From NCBI GenBank assembly GCA_020746875.1, contig JAGTJL010000002.1:3720001-3784000 (forward strand): DNA of 64,000 nucleotides, in the 5' to 3' direction. The stretch's first letter is position 1. Each line of letters starts with the position of its first letter. The notes below the pieces were generated by a model. The model was not told where the DNA came from, searched no databases, and saw only the letters and a list, made by a program, of their open reading frames with translations. The position numbers and the translations under genes are program-made. Of the stretch, positions 23,243 through 35,228 are shown one piece after another. This stretch comes from Rhexocercosporidium sp. MPI-PUGE-AT-0058 (Eukaryota > Ascomycota > Leotiomycetes > Helotiales).

Positions 23243-24011
23243 TTAGAATTTGTGCCTGCGAGACCTCGTGATACCCGCATTTGCCCTTCGACGAGACAAT
23301 CCAGGGCGTCTTCGAACAGGTGTTGTAGGAGATACAAACAAAGGCGGAGACGTATTTGCGACCGTCTGAAGTGTGTTCGACAGCCGAAGAGAGCTTGGTC
23401 GGCTTGGTTTCTTAGGAGGGCCAAGAGGCTCGGCTGCATATTGAAGAGCAGCCGGCTGTGATCCCTCAGAAGGAAGTGTGGTCCCTTCTCCATTGGATGT
23501 GCCGTGGCCGAAGGTCAACGCTTCGTGTTGCTGCTCAGCAAGATGACGTTGCTGGGCGTGGGCAGTGTCCATAGGTACCTGCACCGCCGGTGGTCGTTCT
23601 GTATGTCCATTATTGATCTCTGAGTGATCGACCACGTCATCCAAACCGTCCAGGTCCATTGCTGAAGGCAGAATCCCTGCAATGGCCTGTTGATTGCTAG
23701 TATCGAAGGTACGCGTCTGGCGCTGAAGTCTACCCAACCAGTCTTCTGGGGTGTGCAGGTCTATGGTGGTCGCCTATAATGGTCACTATGAGATAAGCAA
23801 GAGCTGGAAGTGTACGTACCCTGTTCACACTTGGGAAATTGAGACGGGATTTGAAGACCCACATCTCATCGTCGTCGTGTGGTAGTATGAAGAGGGCAAC
23901 CTCGGCCTTGCATACATCTACCAACTCGTTCATTTTCTTCTCTACCGTCGGCATTCGTTGGTTGAACAACTTCCTTCGTTGGCCTTCTGGGGTGAGGTTC
24001 TTGCTAGGCAT
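23243..24011 (-). CDS. MADS-box (SRF)-like protein
   Basis: Exons (minus) 24011-23820 and 23773-23243 give about 240 residues. The intron is 46 nt. The N terminus reads PEGQRRKLFNQRMPTVEKKM, then NELVDVCKAEVALFIL, which follows the SRF-type MADS pattern (RRxxFxxRxxTxxKKxxEL, xxLCxxxVALxI). The usual basic residues are only partly kept, so DNA binding may be altered. After it come TIDLHTPEDWLGRLQRQTRT and a Gln/Pro/Ser-rich tail ending in a basic stretch (RRRPGLSRRRANAGITRSRR), a likely nuclear localisation signal. It would act as a transcription factor or a derivative of one. It shares an intergenic region of about 370 bp with the ferric reductase gene and is transcribed divergently from it. 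Confidence 0.6.
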
Positions 24012-24383
24012 GCTTGCTTAATTTGATAGTATGGGTCCGTTGTTTTGCTCGTACAGATGTGTGAGGATACAGATGTGTGAGGATACGGAAAGTGGGATTT
24101 AGGTTGAGAGCGGCATTCTTATGTTCTGTGATCAGGGTGCCCGCCTGCTAAGCGCCGAGTTCGAGGATGGTGTTGGAGCATCCGGATCTCGGATCCCAGA
24201 TCCCAGAACGGGGGAAGACCAGGATCTGGAGGTTGCAGACGTACCTCGCACGACTCACTAGCTCCATGCACACCTCTGCGCATATTTATTAGTTGCATCC
24301 GCCCTGTCAGCCCGCTTTTACTCCACCTTCCCGATCTGTTCGCTCTGCAGTAGTGCTGTTGGTTTCTTGCTGCCACACCCAAC

Positions 24384-26247
24384 ATGATGTTGACCATCAT
24401 TGAATGGCTCGAGACCATTTTCCCATCCACTTCCATCAGGTACTACGTGATCTCGCTTGCTGCACTCGGAGTCGCATTCGCGCTTGTCCGAGCTCGTCGC
24501 CTGCTGGCTGCCTGTGTCCTCGGGTTCAAATGGTTCTTCTTGCGGTATTTTGTATACTTAGTCATAATTCCTCGCAGGTACTGGTCGAGTGTTTCTATGC
24601 TGCAAGCCCTTGTATTTGTTGTGTTTCTAGCGGTCAATGGTTTTTGCATCGGATATGACCACCGGAATGATCTGTCGGTAGTTGCTAGTCGATGTGCGAT
24701 CTTGTCAGTGATCAATATGGTACCGCTCTTCATGGCAGGCCGCTCGAATACCATTGTCTCCGTTTTAAGTCTACCGTTACACGTCCATCACCTAGTTCAT
24801 CATTGGCTGGGACGTATCAGTATTGTTGAAGCGTTTCTTCATATCATTTTTGTATACACCTCCGGTACTGAAAGGAAGCAGATTCCTTCAGGGGCAACCG
24901 TGAGTCTTGCCTGCACAGATAGCACCGATACTGACTTGTATTTAGATAGCAGCTACGCTTGGAGGTCTCCTCGTATTCTCATTTGTTCCTTTTAGAAAAT
25001 ACAAGTTTGAAGTGTTCCTCAAAGTCCACTACTTACTGGCTGCAGTCAGCCTCGGGGGACTTTTATGGCATGTTATCGGAGTGGATCCTACCAAAGTTAT
25101 CTTCCCGATTCTATTGGCATCACTATGGCTGTTCGGTTTCGTTCCATATCTGTACAGCTGGAGGATAAGGAGTCGAGACGTCCAGATAACGAAGTTTTAT
25201 CGTGAGCGCACTATTGGCCAACATACTTATCGTGAGATCGATGTTGTACGGGTTGACATCGAATTGATGCATCTTGTCACCATAAAGCCAGGGCAATTTG
25301 TGTATCTTCGGGTTCGAGGCCGAGACTTCCATCTCAGTGACAAATTCCAAACACACCCTTTCATGATTACCTGGTGGGATCCAAAAGAAAGCACCCCTCG
25401 CCTACAAGGTGTGTCAGGATCGAAAGGTCCGAGTATCACTATTCTCATTCAACCTGCGAACGGACTGACCAGGCGCATCAGTAACACTGAATTCCTGCAG
25501 AGCGTGTCATTTGAGGGACCCAGAGGCCAAAGCTTGCCTCTAGAAGAATATGAAAACGTTGCCCTTGTTGCTAAAGGCATTGGTCTTGCCGGAATCCTAT
25601 CATATGCAAAGCATATTATTGATCTTAAATATGACCCTAAGCGCAAAAGTAAAGTACTCACCAGAAAGTTGGACTTGTACTGGGAGTTAGACGATAATTC
25701 TCAGGAGGATTGGGGAGGACCTCTCCTGAAAGACCTACAGTCACGGAACAAGTCTGTAAGATCACGGAAAATTTCAATAACGGGAGCAATCGACTGACTT
25801 AGGCAGTTGTCTGCTTCTATTCTACAGATTTGGTGCTATCTTCCGCACGAGCAGACATCGCCACCAGTTTTGAATCTCGACAGTTATGAGACCGCGTTCC
25901 TATATTTCTATCCCAATAGTAGCTATTACATCAGCGTAGAGGATGGTATAAGTAACGTCGCAGCCAACTCTGCAGGACGGAAGATTGTTGTTGGTAAGCT
26001 ACATCATCTAAATTGTCACAACCCTGCTAAGCATACAGCATGTGGCACTTCCTCCTTCGTTGATGATGTCAGGACCATCACTCGTAAAGCAATGTTTCCC
26101 AGTGGATCGATAGAATTCGTCGAGTCTGACTATCGCCTGAGTGGAGAAACAACTCCAAGAGAGAATGCAAAAGAGACACTTGCAGTAGCTGAAAAGTCCC
26201 GAGCTAAATCGATGAAGATTAGCAAACCGAGGGTTGCCTTTGCGTAA
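24384..26247 (+). CDS. Ferric reductase-like transmembrane protein
   Basis: Exons 24384-24899, 24946-25755 and 25828-26247 give about 581 residues. Several hydrophobic segments come first, then the haem-binding core with LHVHHLVHHWLGRISIVEAF and a second helix with FKVHY-like FLKVHYLLAAVSLGGLLWH. The FAD-binding part has HPFMITWW and the NAD(P) part VALVAKGIGLAGILSYAKH. These proteins carry electrons from NADPH across a membrane to reduce Fe(III) or Cu(II) before uptake. The second intron is needed to remove a TGA at 25795; GTAAGA...CTACAG restores the frame into IWCYLPHEQ. Ferric reductases are a recurrent Starship cargo family. The length is close to that of fungal FRE proteins. The shared promoter region with the MADS-like gene holds GATCTCGGATCCCAGATCCC. 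Confidence 0.85.
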
Positions 26248-26592
26248 ACTTTCGTCTTTTACGGTCTGCTTCAGGGGGAAAGTCATATTTTAGAAACTGG
26301 CACATAGACAATTTGAATATCTTATTTTAAAGCCTAAGTCCTAATACAATGCATAACTAGGTTAATACCAAAAGTCTAATATTACACCTTGTTACTCAGG
26401 TTTTGGTGATCGATTATACTTCGTAATACCAAGATAGCGGTCATTTTTTAACTTATTCTAGAAGATTCTAGAAGCTGAGTGGCAATTATTGACTATTATA
26501 TAGTGACCTACTCCCCTCGGACCCTCTATGAAATAGAGATGTAAAGAAAAGAGACGTGATATGAAGATTAATACGAAGTTAACAAATATATA
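26248..26592. repeat. Duplicated 3' flank of the first NLR gene
   Basis: The sequence 26340-26592 (ACTAGGTTAATACCAAAAGT to TCGGACCCTCTATGAAATAG) is nearly identical to 35625-35876 downstream of the second NLR gene. A shorter piece (ACAATTTGAATATCT to GTCCT and TGCATA) also recurs at 33878-33930. So the duplication that produced the two WD40 cassettes extends beyond the stop codon. Confidence 0.75.
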
Positions 26593-29500
26593 CTAATTCA
26601 TTATTATAAGCTTTGGCCCGTGTTTAAGCTGGAGAAATGAAATATTCCCTGATAAATGTCCTAGAACGAGAGTTTTATCCCAAGCAGCTTCACATGTAGG
26701 TCGGTATTCAGAAGGTAGCCAGAGAATGTTCGCAGCGCCATCGGCTATCCACTGACTTGACGAGCGTAAAGTTGGAAGTAGCTTGCCGTCAGGTGAGAAG
26801 GCTACTGAATAGACTGAGCTCGAGTGGCCCTCGAGTGTCTGCAGCAGCGCGCCTGTCGCGGCGTCCCAGAGCCGCACCGTCGTGTCGTCAGACCCCGACA
26901 CGACCTGCTTGCCGTCAGGAGAGAAGGCGACTGAATAGACTGAGTTCGAGTGGCCCTCGAGTGTCTGCAGCAGCGCGCCTGTCGCGGCGTCCCAGAGCCG
27001 CACCGTCTTATCGTCAGACCCCGACACGACCTGCTTGCCGTCAGGAGAGAAGGCGACTGAATAGACTGAGCTCGAGTGGCCCTCGAGTGTCTGCAGCAGC
27101 GCGCCTGTCGCGGCGTCCCAGAGCCGCACCGTCGTGTCGTCAGACCCCGACACGACCTGCTTGCCGTCAGGAGAGAAGGCGACTGAATAGACTGAGCTCG
27201 AGTGGCCCTCGAGTGTCTGCAGCAGCGCGCCTGTCGCGGCGTCCCAGAGCCGCACCGTCTTATCGTAAGACCCCGACACGACCTGCTTGCCGTCAGGAGA
27301 GAAGGCGACTGAATAGACTGAGTTCGAGTGGCCCTCGAGTGTCTGCAGCAGCGCGCCTGTCGCGGCGTCCCAGAGCCGCACCGTCGTATCGTCAGACCCC
27401 GACACGACCTGCTTGCCGTCAGGAGAGAAGGCGACTGAATAGACTGAGTTCGAGTGGCCCTCGAGTGTCTGCAGCAGCGCGCCTGTCGCGGCGTCCCAGA
27501 GCCGCACCGTCGTGTCGAAAGACCCCGACACGACCTGCTTGCCGTCAGGTGAGAAGGCCACTGAATAGACTGAGTTCGAGTGGCCCTCGAGTGTCTGCAG
27601 CGGCACTCCTGTCGCTGCGTCCCAGAGCCGCACCGTCGTATCGTGAGACCCCGACACGACCTGCTTGCCGTCAGGAGAGAAGGCCACTGAATAGACTGAG
27701 CTCGAGTGGCCCTCGAGCGTCTGCAGCAGCGCGCCTGTCGCGGCGTCCCAGAGCCGCACCGTCTTATCGTAAGACCCCGACACGACCTGCTTGCCGTCAG
27801 GAGAGAAGGCCACTGACATGACGTAGCTGGAATGGCCCTCGAGTGTCTGCAGCGGCACTCCTGTCGCGGCGTCCCAGAGCCGCACCGTCTTATCGTGAGA
27901 CCCCGATACGACCTGCTTGCCGTCAGGAGAGAAGGCCACAGACATGACGTAGCTCGAGTGGCCCTCGAGTGTCTGCAGCAGCGCGCCTGTCGCGGCGTCC
28001 CAGAGCCGCACCGTCTTGTCGAAAGACCCCGACACGACCTGCTTGCCGTCAGGTGAGAAGGCCACAGACATGACGTAGTCAGAATGGCCCTCGAGTGTCT
28101 GCAGCAGCGCGCCTGTCGCGGCGTCCCAGAGCCGCACCGTCTTATCGTCAGACCCCGACACGACCTGCTTGCCGTCAGGTGAGAAGGCCACTGAATTAAC
28201 GTGGCTCGAGTGGCCCTCGAGTGTCTGCAGCGGCGCGCCTGTCGCGGCGTCCCAGAGCCGCACCGTCTTATCGTCAGACCCCGACACGACCTGCTTGCCG
28301 TCAGGAGAGAAGGCCACAGACATGACGTGGCTCGAGTGGCCCTCGAGTGTCTGCAGCAGCGCGCCTGTCGCGGCGTCCCAGAGCCGCACCGTCGTATCTT
28401 CAGACCCCGACACGACCTGCTTGCCGTCAGGTGAGAAGGCCACAGACATGACGTAGCTCGAGTGGCCCTCGAGCGTCTGCAGCAGCGCATTCCAGTATGC
28501 TTGCACTTTTGGTTTCTGCAGAATCCAATGTGGGATACACTTCTCAAATGCCACCCGAACAAGACTCTTCTCTGGGCTAAAGACTAGCGCTGAACAATAC
28601 GATTGAAGGGGCGCTTGTTCAATGACTGATCGGTTGTATACGACGAACCGTCTCGCATCATGTATAAACGCATGTAAATTAGGACTTTCATTAACCTAAT
28701 GATAAGTTAAGTACACTTCTGTAAATAATAGACAGATATCTTACCAGAACATGACCCTCTAGGGAAATTATTGCTTGAATTCCTTCTGTCATCTTGCCCA
28801 TCCACCCAAGCGCCTCAAGCCAGTGTAGTAAATGAGCCTGCAGAAACCGGTGGGCTACCTCGCCGTCGTAAGCCGGAGAACAACTCTTTTGTAAATGCTG
28901 AACCCAGTAGAGGCATGCGTATTGAAGTTCTGGGGAGATATATTGGTCTACTCGGCTGCTTGCGACATCTGTTACAAGCACACCAGGAGCTTCCAGGCTA
29001 CAGATGTCTTGCTTCAAAGAGCTGAACATGAGCCGGAGACAGCACTCAGATATCCTTTGGTGAGCCAGCGTCTCCTCTACCCAAAGGGGGTTTGTCTCGC
29101 GTTTCTCATTATCAACGAGAAAATCCCGGAATGACAGATGAAAAAGCCGTATTGGGTGATCAGGGTGAGAGGGGATGCTTAGAACCGAGTGGAGAAGATC
29201 TGTCCTACTCTCGACTGTACCTTCATCGACTCCAAGTAGTCGATCCAAAGAAGTAGCGGAAAGAGGGCTGGCAAGGATCACTATCGAGCCGACGACTTGC
29301 TGGAATTCTTCCACTATCTCTCGTTTCTCTGACTCAGTAACTCCGACTAGCAACTGATTTAGGACCGGGAGATAGGTCGCATCAAGCTTAGATGCTTGGC
29401 TTTTGGTCTGATACTTCAAGACCTTAGCAAGTTGCTCGTTAGGTTGGCCGCATCTTCGGTCCTGAATGAACCGGCAAACAGTTGTAGCAAATATGAACAA

Positions 29501-31135
29501 TGGCATAGCCATGTCGACAAGAACTTGGACGTTCGTTCGGCCGGGCCAATCAGCGGGTAGTTGGCGATTCGACCTGACTGACTTGTTATATCTATGTCGG
29601 ATCGTCGCTAATTTGTGTTCCAAGAATGTAGAGATGTCTTCCTTGATAACAGGTTCAGGAATTTGATGGAGAGCTAGTCCTTCATATTTACCACTTATCT
29701 CCTCAAAACCGAGGCGAATGGGAAGCTCTGGCCTGCTGGTCAAAAAGAATTTGAGTTCCACTGAGGTGATACGACATGCTTCTGGAAGCAAGCGAATCAT
29801 GATCTCAATGTCTTCTTCTTGGTCACACTCGTCAAGGGCATCAATGACAATCACTATCCTTAAAGGCTTCTGCGGATCTGTTTGCATTTTGCGTAATGGT
29901 TGCAAGATAAGCGTTTTAAACTGGATTTCCAAAGCTTTCGTAGAGATGGCAGGGTCGGCCTCAATCGCTTTTTGAACGTGCGGTGCCAAGGAAGGTACTT
30001 TCTGGACGAGCTGGGTTACAATCGTTTCTATGAGCAGTCCTGCATGGCCACGGTCACCTTCGCCTCTCTTAAAGAAGAAACTGGCGCCGAGGTCTCCCTT
30101 ATCGGCAAATATTTGGGCTACCGTGCGGGAGATTGTAGACTTGCCAGTGCCTGCCATACCGTTTAACCAGAACACGCATTCACTGCGAAGATCGCCAGCC
30201 CAAGTTTCTATGTGTCGAAGGAGTTCCACTCGAGTACCTTGGTAGCATCTGGCATTATGTTCTTCGTCGTGAGAGTCGAACGCGGCATTATTGGCGGACC
30301 GTAATCTGTTAAGAACGAGTTTTTGTTCTGTACTGCTAATCAGCGGTTGCTTCAACGGTTTAAATAGCTCCTGAACTGAAGTTTTACGCTTACCCCTCAA
30401 AGGTTTATCGATTGCCTCCCGGAGCCGCTGAAACGCCTTGTCTTCTCCTTCACCGTATAGAAGTGGCATCTGGACATCGAAAATGCCAAATAGCGAATAT
30501 GCTTTGTCTTCTCCGCGTGTGGTCTGTCGGCTTTTTGCCCATAAGAGTCGTTCATCGACGTCGAATTGGGATAGAACATATTCTCGAAGCGCTGTGGTAG
30601 GGATTCTCGTAATCTCGTGGATTTGTTGCTCTAGAGTCCTCCTATCACCTAGCTGCTCACGTTCTCGGGAGAAGAATGTAACTGATCTTGGAGCGAGAAG
30701 TTCTTGAAGGGTCCAGCCTCGCGTAAACCATTCGCTTGCTCGGAAAGCAGATTCCCAAGTATACTCGGCAGATATATTACTTGCTTTCCGCTTCCGTATC
30801 GAAACATCCGATAAATAGACGTAGCATCTAGCTGCTTTCTGGTACCAGCGAAACATAGAGTTGATGGCCTCTGCCAGCTCGGTGCTATTCGATTTGTCGA
30901 TACAGCAGGTATCCACCCAAAAGTATTCCAATCCATCACGCCTCGCCTGTTCTCCGCAGAACTGTATCTTGCCATAGCCAGCATTGTTCTTGCTCATACC
31001 CTCTAGCAGATCCTTGAAAGTGACCTCCTCTGTTCCCCACCTGTGTGAAAGTATAGCGTACTTGGGTATGTCGCTCTCAAAGAACTCGGTTAGGCTGAAT
31101 CCGCCATCGTTGTTGTATTGCAGCAGACGCATCAT
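26593..31135 (-). CDS. HET-NACHT-WD40 receptor (HNWD-type NLR), copy 1
   Basis: Exons (minus) 31135-28745 and 28695-26593 give about 1497 residues. Intron 49 nt. The N-terminal HET domain begins MMRLLQYNNDGGFSL and has YAILSHRWG, YFWVDTCCIDK and WFTRGWTLQELLAP. The NACHT domain has the P-loop WLNGMAGTGKST near 345 and IVIVIDALDECD near 440. A linker (IHDARRFVVYNRSVIEQAPL) leads to 13 nearly identical 42-residue WD40 units plus a degenerate terminal one. This is the architecture of Podospora het-e/het-d/het-r, which trigger cell death on non-self recognition; the WD40 surface decides specificity. Variation is confined to a few positions after GHS and around SGSxDxT, as in those genes. The start is the first in-frame ATG at 31135 before the HET domain. 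NLRs are recurrent Starship cargo. Confidence 0.9.
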
Positions 31136-32023
31136 TCGACTAGGTTCGAGGATCGCAAGAGGGAGGGTTTTCGGTAATTGCTGAGCCGTCGAAATAGCAC
31201 AGATGCGAAGTGAGGTGAAGATAGGGAAGAGGACGTCGGGTTGAAGCTGGCGCAATCAGCTGAGGCGGCAGCCTTGCGGCAATGCCATCGTCGTGCATCA
31301 CTGGAAGCGCGCAAGAACGGCCAGTCTCTCAGGCTCACCGCAGGAATTGTGGAGGTCATAGGTTGCATAGGATATTCGAAGTCACTCTCGATTGAGCATG
31401 ATACGTTTGGAGCTTCTAATCCTGCGATATTCAAATTATCTAGCCTTAAATCTTAGGCGATAATTTGTTTCAAATTTACGTCCGTCATAGACAGCTTGTC
31501 AAAGGATTATTCAAACTATTTAAATAATATCCTATTCTAGTCAATTAAAATTGAATAAGATAGATTAGTTACCTTTCGACTCGAGTAGAATAGTATTTAA
31601 ATTATTAGTTGAATAATATTCAATTATTCAGCACGTGATACATGTTTTAACTTTTATTATGACTTTATCTCCATTTAATAGATCAAATTCTATTCTATTC
31701 TATTCATTTGACACGCTGGGACTCATAGAATGCGGGGAGATCGCGGGGTCGTACCCTAGCCAAATCTCGTTAGTCGCTTCGATTCGAGGTACTGTCCCGC
31801 GTGACGACCTTGTATAAATTTACGATCTAAAGCTGTCACAAAGCTGATGACGGTTACTTACTTAGCAAGTAAGGTTCAAAGTTCCCAGAATACCACATTC
31901 GGGAAAAACCGAGAACAACGCAGCAGGAGTTATGGGCATGGAAAGGAATGCACCTTCAAATCTCTCGTGCTTGGAGCCAAGCAAGCGGCAAAGCAAGCAG
32001 GTTTCAATGATTCGGCAAAGCAG
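31136..32023. other. Intergenic, partly very AT-rich
   Basis: 31136-31430 is the upstream region of NLR copy 1 and is partly similar to 40246-40500 upstream of copy 2 (GGTTCGA, GCACGAGGGAGGGTT-like words, TCGTCGT and AAGCGCGCAAGA). 31440-31700 is strongly AT-rich with TTTAAATAATAT and ATTCTATTCTATTC runs and no coding signal. 31800-32020 shows nothing recognisable. Confidence 0.5.
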
Positions 32024-32767
32024 CTAGTTGGTTTCCGCAGTAAGTGGGATGCCTTGACTTGTTGCGAAGAATGTCCGTGACTTATACTTGCGAGATGACA
32101 GTAAAAACTTCCCTTCCTCCCCGTGTCTGCGAAGAACCTCTACAATACCCCTTAAGTTGTGATGAGAGTCCGGACTTCTCTCAAGCAAGGGAGTGGGCTC
32201 CTGTAAGTTTGTGTACCAAGTATAATTGTGCTTGTCACTGATTTCATCCCTTTGTTCCATAGCTAGGATTTTTTCGGACCAAGCAGGGTCAAGCTCAATT
32301 GACGTATTTCGAGATGTAAACATAACACAAGCTTGTGCGTTGGGATTGTGCCTCGTGGCGTTGTCTGCTGGCGGTACATTCGACTCGACTGTCCAGATAT
32401 ATGGCATGCTTAATGATTCACCCAGGCTGTGAAGCTCTCTAAGCAACCTTGTAGTAGCCCAGGAAGGACAATTGACTACGATAAGTACCCGTAGTGTAGA
32501 CGGGACGTGAGACCATAATCTAACAGCTCGATTGAAATCGTGTAAGTCCTTTCCTATTACTGTGATAGTGCAGCCTTCAACCTTGAGCTTATTCACCCAC
32601 TTCATGGTGTGAAACACTTCTCGAGTCCACTGTAAGTACTGGCGCCTCTCATAATCAGTAGTTACTAGCCTGGTTGCCTGCATAAGCGACATGATATCGC
32701 TGGGCTTTAGCATAGCCAGAAGTGCACGCCGTACAGGCTCAAAATCCGAGACGAGAGATCTTAGCAT
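32024..32767 (-). CDS. Hypothetical F-box-like protein, 247 residues
   Basis: Single exon on the minus strand with a good ATG at 32767. The N terminus (PVRRALLAMLKPSDIMSLMQ, then ATRLVTTDYERRQYLQ) resembles the F-box-like leader of a family of fungal hypothetical proteins; the match is weak. The rest looks folded, with a short beta-alpha stretch (TLRVLIVVNCPSW) and no signal peptide or membrane segment. It lies between the two NLR genes on the same strand and is divergent from the secreted-protein gene at 33229, sharing about 460 bp of upstream DNA that contains GAAACCGAGATGCTGGAACT. Confidence 0.5.
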   Translation of the reverse strand: MLRSLVSDFEPVRRALLAMLKPSDIMSLMQATRLVTTDYERRQYLQWTREVFHTMKWVNKLKVEGCTITVIGKDLHDFNRAVRLWSHVPSTLRVLIVVNCPSWATTRLLRELHSLGESLSMPYIWTVESNVPPADNATRHNPNAQACVMFTSRNTSIELDPAWSEKILAMEQRDEISDKHNYTWYTNLQEPTPLLERSPDSHHNLRGIVEVLRRHGEEGKFLLSSRKYKSRTFFATSQGIPLTAETN

Positions 32768-33228
32768 TTTTGAATGGATGAGAATAGATCCTTTGGATTG
32801 TGGTGGGGTATTTATTTTCTGAACTATTCACTTGGAGCTGAGTTAGTGTGACATGAAACTTTTCTCGAAACCGAGATGCTGGAACTCGGAGCTACGAAAC
32901 AGGATTTAACTCACAGTCTCTCTGCCCTCGCTGGGAAACGAAAAGGTAGAGACCTGGTGACTGTCTTCGACTCCGAGCCAGAGAGTGATTATGTGCTTGA
33001 GCAACTGCAGAAGTTTCGCCTATAACTTGATAGTTGCGCCCCTGAAGAAAAATAACAACGACGACCACGAAAACCCCAATCAGCAGCACCATCAATAGCA
33101 CCACCAATAGCACCAGCACATCGACAGCAACATCGCCTCCTTTCAGTTCTCAATTCTGTCCTGAGATCTACACCACTCGAAGGTCTCCACCCTCTTTCTC
33201 CTTTTGGACTATCACTTTTAAAGTCAAG
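32768..33228. other. Divergent promoter region
   Basis: No gene seen. It contains a GAAACCGAGATG/GGAACTCGGAGC word pair near 32868-32895, similar to words upstream of other genes here, and a CA/AGCACCA-rich stretch at 33060-33130 that is repetitive but short. The 3' part is CT-rich, as expected before a fungal transcription start. Confidence 0.4.
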
Positions 33229-33769
33229 ATGAAAATCTGCAGCTCTTATTCTTACCTTGTCAGCATGATCGCTCTGGTCACTGCGAAATCCTGCGAGGTA
33301 CCCCACGTCGCTATGACGGTTCAATTTGCCGGAAAAACTTCTCTTGGAACTCAGCAAGCTTCAGAGTTCGTGTTACCGCTCTTTTCTGACTGCACATATC
33401 AATTCCCGGGCGATGCAGTGCTTGCCAGCGGTAAGTGGATCTTACGTCTCATTAGATTAAATCTGTCTAACATAATCGACAGTCACAGGGCCAGCACCGG
33501 CGACGATGGTTGCCATGAGCTTTGCAGACAATGGATTTTTCACGGACAGGGAGGGCCAGCTGCTTGACTCAGAAAACCTTGATCGTTTCTTAAGTCACTT
33601 TGGCGAAGGTGTCGACGCGAACACTCTTCTCAATCTTGTGATATGCAGTGTCTTCACCGATGCTGGTGGGGAAATCACAATTGGGCCAAGATCGCGATTT
33701 GTTTTCAATGGTGAGGCTTCGCAAGGTATCAGTCATTACCAGTGTATTCCTGGTTTCGTTTTTGGATGA
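33229..33769 (+). CDS. Small secreted protein, candidate effector
   Basis: Exons 33229-33430 and 33483-33769 give about 162 residues. The intron is 52 nt with a CTAACA branch site. The N terminus MKICSSYSYLVSMIALVTAKS is a convincing signal peptide, cleaved before CEV. The mature part of about 140 residues has four or five cysteines, a VAMTVQFAG opening and a compact C-terminal portion (FVFNGEASQGISHYQCIPGF). I do not recognise the family. Its size and secretion fit a candidate effector or a secreted interaction protein. Confidence 0.65.
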
Positions 33770-33932
33770 CACGCTCTCATCAGGGATTTTCCGATATGGA
33801 AAGGGGTAGTGGGACCTCGCAAGACTGGACAGATCTGGATTTGGTGTATAATAAATAAGGCATTAAACGTCTAAATTGGACAATTTGAATATCTCATTTG
33901 AAAGGCCAAGTCCTTATGCACTGCATACATAC

Positions 33933-34510
33933 TTAAATGAAAAAGAACCACTTCCTCCAAGAGCGTCTCGTTTCACCTCCTAGAAGAGGGGCATGCTCAT
34001 CGTCTTCCGTCTCAGCTACCCAAGACTCATTTTTCATCCAAAGATCAGGAGCCCCAAATTGTGTTGCGTCAAGATTCTGACTGACGAGTCGAATGGCTAT
34101 ATTCTCAGTTGAGGCGGCGAAAACGTGACGTGACGCATACCTTGTTCTTCATCAAACCCAGCTCGAATGAGAATCAGTCTCAAATCCAAGAGTAATGTTC
34201 TAAATGGCCTCAGATTCCAGCTTGGGTTCCCAAGAGCGAGTGAAAGACCTTGCATGATGTCCTGGTGATGCCTCTCTCGAGTAAGGGAAGGGAAGCTGTC
34301 CCAAGTCTCCTTCAGAGTGCACAAATCTTGCCAGTCAAGATGAAGGATATCGTTCACATCGAGACGGTGTAGGCAATCGTCGATACGTTTCCATGAATAT
34401 GTGTGTCCATTCATTAGTCGGCATAGTTCGTGAATAAGCTCAGCGTCTTGGAGTGCATCGATCCGCAATAGTTCACGGTATGCCCAGGTACTCTCAACAG
34501 GTTGCGACAT
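33933..34510 (-). CDS. Hypothetical protein, 177 residues
   Basis: Exons (minus) 34510-34141 and 34096-33933. The ATG at 34510 is in good context. Splicing of a 44-nt intron (GTATGC...AATATAG) carries the frame from DLRLILIRAGFDEEQ into AIRLVSQNLDATQFGAPDLW; without it the frame ends within about 15 codons. The protein is helical in appearance, with acidic and Trp residues and no signal peptide. A C-terminal RRSWRKWFFF is basic and aromatic. I do not recognise it. Confidence 0.5.
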
Positions 34511-34850
34511 TTTTCCTTTCAGCGAGATTGGCTATCGGATATTCCAGGGTGAACGGATTCCTAGCTTAATAAACCTCGAGAAGAGCCTTCCGAGCACTGA
34601 ACCTAAGAACTGAAGATGCTGAACTTCTGCACGTGACGCCCCTTTCCAGTAAGCGAAGATCTGGGGTTCAGGAACCGAGCACCGAGAGCCGCGATCTCAA
34701 TCCACGCCAACTTCTCCTGGGGGAACCCTCCTATAAAGCGCCTCTTCAATTGTTCCTATCGACATCAGTAGTAAAGATTTGCTTACCAATCTATCCCAAT
34801 ATCAAATTTCAAAACCACAACATTATCTTGATCTCAACCGTATCGCTACC

Positions 34851-35094
34851 ATGGGTTTCATCCGTACATCGGTTATGGCTGTTGGAGCTTTCCTTGTTGC
34901 AAAATTCATGTAAGCAGTATGCAGAATTTGCTGGTTCGTTACTGAACACCTCCAGTCTTCATGAAAAAGATGCCGTCCAGGACAGCTACCCACACGAGCC
35001 TCGGTACGAGCGGCGGGAGGTCCGCAGATCTCGGAGGGCTTCAAGAGGCCATGGATCACGGGGTAGCCGTTCTACATATTCTAGCCGGGACTAG
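34851..35094 (+). CDS. Very small basic protein, 65 residues
   Basis: Exons 34851-34909 and 34956-35094, joined by a 46-nt intron (GTAAGC...CTCCAG). The product starts MGFIRTSVMAVGAFLVAKF, a hydrophobic N terminus like those of small fungal proteins of the MGF-type, and ends in an Arg/Ser-rich tail (RRASRGHGSRGSRSTYSSRD). The hydrophobic part is long enough for one membrane span or a signal anchor. Upstream 34650-34700 carries GGTTCAGGAACCGAGCACCG, one of the shared intergenic words, and a TATAAAGCG at about 34731 may be its TATA box. Confidence 0.55.
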
Positions 35095-35226
35095 TGTATT
35101 CGAGGACATGTAGCTGGAGAAATCTTGGGTTTTGAGCTCTGTATTACTGTGTATGAAGCAATGCAAAGGGCATTCCTCGCAGTTGTAAAATATAGAATGA
35201 CACAATCTCGACATGATTATCACAAC
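35095..35226. other. 3' flank, no gene seen
   Basis: Short stretch between the small gene and the inverted-repeat element beginning at 35229. Nothing recognised. Confidence 0.3.
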
Positions 35227-35228
35227 TA

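Noticed and set aside
26757..28456. Long plus-strand frames opposite the WD40 part of NLR copy 1
   Set aside because: They are shadows of a GC-rich repeat read on the other strand; the products are Arg/Pro-rich repeats without any family.
26802..28562. Second minus-strand frame over WD40 units of copy 1
   Set aside because: Frame-shifted reading of the same 126-bp repeat; the true frame gives perfect WD40 units.
31440..31700. AT-rich block considered as RIP-mutated transposon
   Set aside because: No recognisable transposon similarity or repeat partner in the window, so RIP cannot be shown.
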